From: Burkholderia sp. BCC0322
GTDB taxonomy: Bacteria; Pseudomonadota; Gammaproteobacteria; Burkholderiales; Burkholderiaceae
DNA: 64,000 nucleotides
Assembly (NCBI RefSeq): GCF_902833045.1
Contig: NZ_CADFDU010000013.1
Location: 62,001-126,000, forward strand
Direction of reading: 5' to 3'
Shown here: one piece after another, positions 58,573 through 64,000 of the stretch
How the letters are laid out: every line of letters begins with the position of its first letter
Numbering within the stretch: position 1 is the first letter of the stretch
The notes under the pieces: model-generated
Told to the model about the DNA's origin: nothing
Databases searched by the model: none
Seen by the model: only the letters and a program-made list of their open reading frames with translations
Program-made: the position numbers and the translations under genes

Positions 58573-59634
58573 ATGGAATACAGTCCGCCGCCCCTCTTCA
58601 AGCAAGGTCCGCCCGCGCTCGCGCGGCTCATCTTCTTCGTTGCCCTCGCCATCGCGCTCCTCGTATCGGACGCGCGCTTCAGCACGCTCGAAATCGTCCG
58701 CGGCGTGCTCGGCACCGTGCTCTATCCGCTGCAGCGCGCCGCGCTGGTGCCGCGCGACCTGTTCATGGGCGCGGCCGACATCGCCGTCACCGGCGCGTCG
58801 CTGCGCCACGAAAACGACGACCTGCGCAAGCGCAACCTGCAGTTGTCCACGCAGGCCAACCAGGCCGCCGTGCTCGCGCAGGAGAACGCGCACCTGCGCG
58901 CGGTGCTCGAGCTGCGCCAGCACATCGCGACGCAATCGACGCCGGCCGAGATCCAGTACGACACGAGCGATCCGTTTACGCAGAAGATCGTGATCGGCCA
59001 GGGTTCGCAGCAGGGCATCCAGAACGGCGCGCCCGTCGTCAGCGAGAACGGCGTGGTCGGCCAGGTCACGCGCGTGTTCCCGCTGCAATCCGAAGTCACG
59101 CTGGTCACCGACCGCGATCTCGCGATTCCCGTGCAGGTGCTGCGCACCGGCCTGCGCAGCGTGATCTACGGCACGCCGAAGGGCGATTCGCTCGACCTGC
59201 GCTTCGTGCCGACGAGCGCGGATCTCGTCGTCGGCGACGAACTCGTCACGAGCGGCCTCGACGGCGTCTACCCGCCCGGCCTGCCGGTCGCGAAGGTCGT
59301 GCGCGTCGACAAGCTCGCCGACACGGCGTTCGCCCGCGTGACCTGCGCGCCGATCGCCGCCGTGCGCGGCGCGCGCCAGATGCTCGTGCTGCATTACCGG
59401 AACGATATCCCGCCGCGTCCGGCCGAGCCCGATCCGGCCGCCGATAAGAACGCGAAGGGCAAGAAGGGCGCGAAAGCCGCCGCCAAGGGCGAGAAGGCCG
59501 ACAAGGCTGACGCGAATGCGAAGCCGGCCGCCGCGGCCCAGCCCGGCGCGAAGCCTGCGGCACCGGCCGCTCCGGCCACGCCCGCCGCCGCACCCGCGAA
59601 GCCCGCGGCCGGGCAATCAGGAGCCCAGCGATGA
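58573..59634 (+). CDS. mreC: Rod-shape protein MreC
   Basis: 353 residues. A single N-terminal transmembrane helix (about 15-35) is followed by a coiled coil (about 70-115, LRHENDDLRKRNLQLSTQANQ) and the two beta-barrel periplasmic domains (TLVTDRDLAIPVQVLRTGLRSVIYGT; GDELVTSGLDGVYPPGLPVAKV). MreC activates PBP2-RodA. The C-terminal ~70 residues are a Lys/Ala/Pro-rich low-complexity tail (NAKGKKGAKAAAKGEKADKA) longer than in enteric MreC. Its stop overlaps mreD. Confidence 0.96.
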   Translation: MEYSPPPLFKQGPPALARLIFFVALAIALLVSDARFSTLEIVRGVLGTVLYPLQRAALVPRDLFMGAADIAVTGASLRHENDDLRKRNLQLSTQANQAAVLAQENAHLRAVLELRQHIATQSTPAEIQYDTSDPFTQKIVIGQGSQQGIQNGAPVVSENGVVGQVTRVFPLQSEVTLVTDRDLAIPVQVLRTGLRSVIYGTPKGDSLDLRFVPTSADLVVGDELVTSGLDGVYPPGLPVAKVVRVDKLADTAFARVTCAPIAAVRGARQMLVLHYRNDIPPRPAEPDPAADKNAKGKKGAKAAAKGEKADKADANAKPAAAAQPGAKPAAPAAPATPAAAPAKPAAGQSGAQR

Positions 59635-60143
59635 ATCGCCCGCAATACATCCTGCAGCCGGTCAATCCGTACTTCATCGTCTTCAGCCTCGCCGCCGCGT
59701 TCCTGCTGAACCTGATGCCGTGGGGCCGCCTGCCCGGCGTGCCCGACTTCGTCGCGCTCGTGCTGCTGTTCTGGAACATCCACCAGCCGCGCAAGGTCGG
59801 GATGGGCGTCGCCTTCGCACTCGGCATCCTGATGGACGTGCATGACGCAGGGTTGCTCGGCGAGCACGCGCTCGCCTATACGCTGCTGTCCTACGGCGCG
59901 ATCACGATCCACCGCCGCGTGCTGTGGATGCCGATCGGCGTGCAGGTGCTGTACGTCACGCCGTTGCTGGTCGTCGCGCAGCTCGTGCCGTTCGTGATCC
60001 GCCTCGTGATGGGCGCCGCGTTCCCGGGCTGGCGCTATCTGGTCGACGGCTTCGTCGAGGCCGCGCTGTGGCCGATCGCGAGCCACCTGCTGCTGATGCC
60101 GCAACGCCGTCCGGTCGATCCGGACGATACGCGCCCCATCTGA
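59631..60143 (+). CDS. mreD: Rod-shape protein MreD
   Basis: 170 residues, five to six transmembrane helices. It is an integral inner-membrane elongasome component that binds MreC. The conserved start (YILQPVNPYFIVFSLAAAFLLNLMPWGRL) and FALGILMDVHDAGLLGEHALAYTLLSYGAI are typical. The ATG overlaps the mreC stop by four bases (ATGA), so it is translationally coupled. Confidence 0.95.
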   Translation: MNRPQYILQPVNPYFIVFSLAAAFLLNLMPWGRLPGVPDFVALVLLFWNIHQPRKVGMGVAFALGILMDVHDAGLLGEHALAYTLLSYGAITIHRRVLWMPIGVQVLYVTPLLVVAQLVPFVIRLVMGAAFPGWRYLVDGFVEAALWPIASHLLLMPQRRPVDPDDTRPI

Positions 60144-60247
60144 GCCGGACCGACCTTTGAATACCCGCCGCCCCCAAACCCGCCGCGCGCCGCGCTCAGG
60201 GGCGGCACCTCGCCCGCCCGCACGCGGGTCAGACCGATCCTAGCCGC

Positions 60248-62527
60248 ATGACCGAATTCAACGACACCCAACAGCAGCTCTCGAAGTTCCGCCTGCGCGT
60301 CGCGGCGGCGGGCGTGTTCGTGTTCGTCTGCTTCGGGCTGCTCGCGAGCCGCTTCTTCTACCTGCAGTTGATGCAGCACGGCAAATACGCGCTGCAGGCC
60401 GAGGAAAACCGCATCTCCGTCGCGCCGATCGTGCCGAACCGCGGGATCATCACCGACCGCAACGGCGTGATCCTCGCGAAGAACTATTCGGCCTATACGC
60501 TCGAGATCACGCCGTCGAAGCTCGACGACACGCTCGAGAACACGATCGACAAGCTGTCCGAGATCATCCCGATCGACGCGCGCGATCGCCGCCGCTTCAA
60601 GAAGCTGCAGGAAGACTCGAAGAACTTCGAGAGCCTGCCGATCCGCACCCGGCTCACCGACGAGGAAGTCGCGCGCTTCACCGCGCAGCGCTTTCGCTTC
60701 CCCGGCGTCGACGTGCGCGCGCGGCTGTTCCGGCAATATCCGCTCGGCACGACGGCCGCGCACGTGATCGGCTACATCGGCCGGATCTCGAAGCGCGACC
60801 AGGATCGCATCGACGCGATGAGCGACGACAACGACAGCGATCAGGAAAACTACGATCCGCGCCGCGACGCGAACAACTATAAGGGCACCGACTACATCGG
60901 CAAGATCGGCGTCGAGCAGAGCTACGAGACCGAGCTGCACGGGCTGACGGGCTTCGAGGAAGTCGAGGTGACGGCCGGCGGCCGGCCGGTGCGCACGCTG
61001 TCGCGCACGCAGGCGACGCCCGGCAACAACCTCGTGCTGTCGCTCGACATCGGGCTGCAGCAGGTCGCCGAGCAGGCGTTCGCCGGCAAGCGCGGCGCGC
61101 TCGTCGCGATCGAGCCGAAGACGGGCGACGTGCTCGCGTTCGTGTCGTCGCCGAGCTTCGACCCGAACTCGTTCGTCGACGGCATCGACCAGCAGACCTG
61201 GGACGAGCTGAACAACTCGACCGACAAGCCGCTGCTGAACCGCCCGCTGCACGGCACCTACCCGCCCGGCTCGACGTACAAGCCGTTCATGGCGCTCGCC
61301 GGCCTGACGCTCGGCAAGCGCACGCCGGGCTGGGGCTTCCAGGATCCCGGCTACTTCACGTTCGGCGGCCACACGTTCCGCAACGACGTGCGCTCGGGCC
61401 AGGGCTGGGTCGACATGAACAAGGCGATCATGGTGTCGAACGACACTTACTTCTACATGCTCGCGCGCGATCTCGGCGTGAACGCGATCGCGAACTTCAT
61501 GAAGCCGTTCGGCTTCGGCCAGATCACCGGCATCGACATCCAGGGCGAGGCGCGCGGGATCCTGCCGTCGACCGACTGGAAGAAGAAGGCGTTCAAGAAG
61601 GCCGCGCAGCAGAAGTGGTTCGACGGCGAGACGATCAGCCTCGGGATCGGCCAGGGCTACAACTCGTTCACGATCCTGCAGCTCGCGCACGCGACCGCGA
61701 CGCTCGCGAACAACGGCGTCGTGATGAAACCCCACCTCGTGAAGGAAATCGAGGATCCGATCACGCGCGGGCGCCGCCTGACCGTGCCGAAGGAAAGCGA
61801 AACGATCCCGCTCAAGCAGGCCGACATCGACGTCGTGAAGCGCGGGATGGAGAACGTGATCGAGAATCCGTCCGGCACCGCGTACAAGGTGTTCCGCGGC
61901 GCGCCGTACCTCGCGGCCGGCAAGACCGGTACCGCGCAGGTGTTCTCGCTGCAAGGCTCCAACTACAAGGGCCACCTGCTCGCCGAGCACCTGCGCGACC
62001 ACGCGCTGTTCATCGCGTACGCGCCGGTCGACCATCCGCAGATCGCCGTCGCGCTGGTCGTCGAGAACGGCGGCTGGGGGGCGCAGGCCGCCGGCCCGAT
62101 CGCGCGCCGCGTGCTCGACTTCTACCTCGTCGACCGCCAGAACCCGAAGAACGAAGCCGCGGCCGTGGCTGCCGCGGCGTCGGCGACCGAACCCGTCAAC
62201 GCGCCGGTGATCGGTGACGCGAACAAGCCCGCCGCCGTCGCGGCCGGCTTCACCGCGCTGCCGCAGCCGGTCGTGCCGACCGCGGCCAGCGCGGCGGAAG
62301 CGGCATCGGCGGCAGCTGCCTCCGAAGCGTCGGCTGCCGCCGGCGCCAGCGCCGCCCCGCCGGCCAGCGCCGCTGCGCCGATGGCCGCGAGCCTGCCGCC
62401 GATCCGGCGCCCGCACCGGCCACGCCGGCCCGCCAGCGACGCGCAGCCGCTCGTCGCCACGCCGCGCGACGACAATCACCGTGCAACGGCCCCCGCGAAG
62501 GCGGCGGACGCCGGCACCGCTCATTAA
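60248..62527 (+). CDS. mrdA: Penicillin-binding protein 2 (elongation transpeptidase)
   Basis: 759 residues. One N-terminal membrane anchor (about 18-38), the pedestal domain with RGIITDRNGVILAKNYSAY, and the transpeptidase domain. The active-site Ser is in PPGSTYKPFMAL (STYK), the second motif is MVSND, and the third KTGTAQ. It crosslinks new wall with RodA during elongation. The C-terminal ~120 residues (after about 635) are an Ala-rich, disordered tail absent from the ~630-residue enteric enzyme. rodA starts 11 bases downstream. Confidence 0.97.
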   Translation: MTEFNDTQQQLSKFRLRVAAAGVFVFVCFGLLASRFFYLQLMQHGKYALQAEENRISVAPIVPNRGIITDRNGVILAKNYSAYTLEITPSKLDDTLENTIDKLSEIIPIDARDRRRFKKLQEDSKNFESLPIRTRLTDEEVARFTAQRFRFPGVDVRARLFRQYPLGTTAAHVIGYIGRISKRDQDRIDAMSDDNDSDQENYDPRRDANNYKGTDYIGKIGVEQSYETELHGLTGFEEVEVTAGGRPVRTLSRTQATPGNNLVLSLDIGLQQVAEQAFAGKRGALVAIEPKTGDVLAFVSSPSFDPNSFVDGIDQQTWDELNNSTDKPLLNRPLHGTYPPGSTYKPFMALAGLTLGKRTPGWGFQDPGYFTFGGHTFRNDVRSGQGWVDMNKAIMVSNDTYFYMLARDLGVNAIANFMKPFGFGQITGIDIQGEARGILPSTDWKKKAFKKAAQQKWFDGETISLGIGQGYNSFTILQLAHATATLANNGVVMKPHLVKEIEDPITRGRRLTVPKESETIPLKQADIDVVKRGMENVIENPSGTAYKVFRGAPYLAAGKTGTAQVFSLQGSNYKGHLLAEHLRDHALFIAYAPVDHPQIAVALVVENGGWGAQAAGPIARRVLDFYLVDRQNPKNEAAAVAAAASATEPVNAPVIGDANKPAAVAAGFTALPQPVVPTAASAAEAASAAAASEASAAAGASAAPPASAAAPMAASLPPIRRPHRPRRPASDAQPLVATPRDDNHRATAPAKAADAGTAH

Positions 62528-62538
62528 CGGAGAAAGGC

Positions 62539-63687
62539 ATGCAATTCGACAAGCGCGCCTGGCTCGACAAGATCAAGCAGATGTTCGCGGGCTTCGACCG
62601 CCCGCTCGCCCTCATCGTGTTCCTGCTGCTGTGCGTCGGCATCGTCACGCTGTACAGCGCGGCGATCGACATGCCGGGCCGTGTCGAGGACCAGTTGCGC
62701 AACATCCTGCTGACGTTCGTGCTGATGTGGGTGATCGCCAACATCCCGCCAACGACGCTGATGCGCTTCGCGGTTCCGCTCTACACGTTCGGGGTCGCGC
62801 TATTGGTTGCGGTCGCGCTGTTCGGGATGACCAAGAAGGGCGCGAAGCGCTGGCTGAACGTCGGCGTCGTGATCCAGCCGTCGGAAATCCTCAAGATCGC
62901 GACACCGCTGATGCTCGCGTGGTACTACCAGCGCCGTGAAGGCGGGCTGCGCTGGTACGACTTCGTCGCCGCGTTCGGGATCCTGCTGGTGCCGGTCGGG
63001 CTGATCGCGAAGCAGCCCGACCTCGGCACGGGCCTGCTCGTGTTCGCGGCCGGCTTCTTCGTGATCTACCTCGCCGGCCTGTCGTTCAAGCTGATCGTGC
63101 CGGTGCTCGTCGCGGGCGTGATCGCGGTCGGCTCGATCGCCGTGTTCGAAGAGCGCATCTGCCAGCCCGAAGTGCAGTGGCCGCTGATGCACGATTACCA
63201 GAAGCACCGCGTGTGTACGCTGCTCGACCCGACTTCCGACCCGCTCGGCAAGGGCTTCCACACGATCCAGGCCGTGATCGCGATCGGCTCGGGCGGCGTG
63301 CTCGGCAAGGGTTACCTGAAAGGCACGCAGGCGCACCTCGAATTCATTCCCGAAAAGCACACCGACTTCATCTTCGCGGTGTTCTCGGAGGAGTGGGGGC
63401 TCGTCGGCGGGCTCGTGCTGCTGACGCTGTACATGGCGCTGATCGCGCGCGGGCTCTATATCGCCGCGCAGGGCGCGACGCTGTTCGGTCGCCTGCTCGC
63501 GGGCTCGCTCACGCTCGCGTTCTTCGTCTATGCGTTCGTCAACATCGGGATGGTGAGCGGCGTGCTGCCGGTCGTCGGCGTGCCGCTGCCGTTCATGAGT
63601 TACGGCGGCACCGCGCTCACGACGCTCGGCATCGCGATCGGGATGATCATGAGCGTCGGGCGGCAGCGGCGGTTGATGAAGAGTTGA
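62539..63687 (+). CDS. rodA: RodA peptidoglycan glycosyltransferase (SEDS)
   Basis: 382 residues, about ten transmembrane helices. Polymerises lipid II together with PBP2. SEDS signatures include AKRWLNVGVVIQPSEILKIATPLMLAWY, KQPDLGTGLLVFAAGFFVIYLAGL (with the catalytic Asp region), EKHTDFIFAVFSEEWGLVGG and the C-terminal GVLPVVGVPLPFMSYGGTALTTLGIAIGMIMSV. AACGGAGAAAGGC precedes the ATG. Last gene of the mre operon, followed by a strong terminator. Confidence 0.97.
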   Translation: MQFDKRAWLDKIKQMFAGFDRPLALIVFLLLCVGIVTLYSAAIDMPGRVEDQLRNILLTFVLMWVIANIPPTTLMRFAVPLYTFGVALLVAVALFGMTKKGAKRWLNVGVVIQPSEILKIATPLMLAWYYQRREGGLRWYDFVAAFGILLVPVGLIAKQPDLGTGLLVFAAGFFVIYLAGLSFKLIVPVLVAGVIAVGSIAVFEERICQPEVQWPLMHDYQKHRVCTLLDPTSDPLGKGFHTIQAVIAIGSGGVLGKGYLKGTQAHLEFIPEKHTDFIFAVFSEEWGLVGGLVLLTLYMALIARGLYIAAQGATLFGRLLAGSLTLAFFVYAFVNIGMVSGVLPVVGVPLPFMSYGGTALTTLGIAIGMIMSVGRQRRLMKS

Positions 63688-63712
63688 CCGCGCGACACGC
63701 ACCGCACGAAGC

Positions 63713-63742
63713 AAAACGGCGCCTCGGCGCCGTTTTTTTTCG
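63713..63742 (+). terminator. Intrinsic terminator after rodA
   Basis: AAAACGGCGCC and GGCGCCGTTTT form the stem around a short CTCG-type loop, followed by T8. It lies 26 bases after the rodA stop and closes the mre operon. Confidence 0.93.
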
Positions 63743-63787
63743 ACCGTGCCTAGCGAACGCGGCCGCACTTCGCAGCGCCGCCCCCGC

Positions 63788-64000
63788 TCACGGCGGCGGT
63801 ACGTGCGCCCCGCCCGGCCCCGCGCCGGCGCCCGATGCCGGCCCCTGCGCCTTCAGCCGCGCACTCAGCTCCTTGAATTTCAGCCCGGCCGTCTCGTCGC
63901 CCTGCGCGGCCGCCGCCGCGTAATAGGCCCGCGCGATGTTGAGGTTCTGCGCGACGCCGTCGCCGCCGCGCTCGTAGAACGACGCGGTCACGTACTGCGC
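63788..64000 (-). CDS. Sel1-repeat/TPR protein, C-terminal part only
   Basis: 71 residues visible; the frame stays open to the window edge, so the start lies beyond 64000. The fragment has a Sel1-like repeat: YERGGDGVAQNLNIARAYYAAAAAQGDETAG, followed by LKFKELSARLKAQG and a Gly/Ala/Pro-rich tail ending VPPP. Sel1 repeats are helical protein-interaction scaffolds, often periplasmic or secreted. Whether a signal peptide or further repeats exist cannot be seen. It converges with rodA. Confidence 0.82.
   Translation of the reverse strand, partial: AQYVTASFYERGGDGVAQNLNIARAYYAAAAAQGDETAGLKFKELSARLKAQGPASGAGAGPGGAHVPPP

Noticed and set aside
60035-62524. 829-codon open frame on the minus strand across mrdA
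   Set aside because: It is an antisense shadow created by strong GC3 bias: no ribosome site, an Arg/Val/His-rich meaningless translation, and the plus strand encodes complete PBP2.

Overview
This window reads as core chromosome of a Burkholderia, most like chromosome 1 of the Burkholderia cepacia complex. The reasons are very high GC with strong GC3 codon bias, Burkholderia-style gene order (hslVU followed by a regBA-type pair; metX-metW-ampG; a divergent flagellar fliE / fliFGHIJK locus), and protein sequences typical of the genus. The species call is an inference from recollection, since no search was run. No tRNA, rRNA, CRISPR array, prophage or complete insertion sequence was seen. The only mobile-looking structure is a 257-bp non-coding inverted-repeat element.

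Layout. 1-4.5 kb: end of an amino-acid permease, an unrecognised protein made of two copies of one domain behind an AT-rich control region, a stand-alone XdhC, and a PepSY membrane protein with a Fur-like site. 4.7-14.9 kb: flagellar locus. Leftward run fliE, fliS, fliT, a FliK-family gene and an FlhB C-terminal-domain gene; rightward run fliF-fliG-fliH-fliI-fliJ-fliK. A well-matched sigma28 promoter precedes fliS. 15-25.8 kb: metabolic and accessory genes: a GMC oxidoreductase and a coniferyl-aldehyde-type dehydrogenase divergent around the inverted-repeat element, an SrkA-like kinase, a DMT exporter, an aldo/keto reductase, a PhyH-type dioxygenase and several small proteins.

25.8-41.7 kb: housekeeping block: metK with a long leader, an LpxL-type acyltransferase, dapF-yigA(DUF484)-xerC-rlmI, a COG0523 metal GTPase, a nearly cysteine-free dksA, hslVU, a RegB/RegA redox two-component pair, argB, a HAD nucleotidase and slmA. 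41.8-44.9 kb: a beta-helical autotransporter preceded by a C10 tract and a palindrome. 45-49.5 kb: metX-metW behind a SAM-II riboswitch, then ampG overlapping an M48-family protein whose catalytic Glu is Gly. 49.6-53.6 kb: AraC regulator divergent from a zinc alcohol dehydrogenase, then xthA and ppk2. 53.7-57 kb: gatCAB, leftward. 57.4-63.7 kb: the mreB-mreC-mreD-mrdA-rodA rod-shape operon. The window ends inside a Sel1-repeat gene.

Functional links: methionine/SAM metabolism appears twice (metK with an unexplained leader; metXW with SAM-II). Flagellar export-switch parts are duplicated (two FliK-type proteins plus a stand-alone FlhB C-domain). Zinc handling (COG0523) lies next to a DksA that has lost its zinc ligands. 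Wall growth (mre/mrd) and wall recycling (ampG) are both present. Intervals over 300 bases without a gene are described individually.
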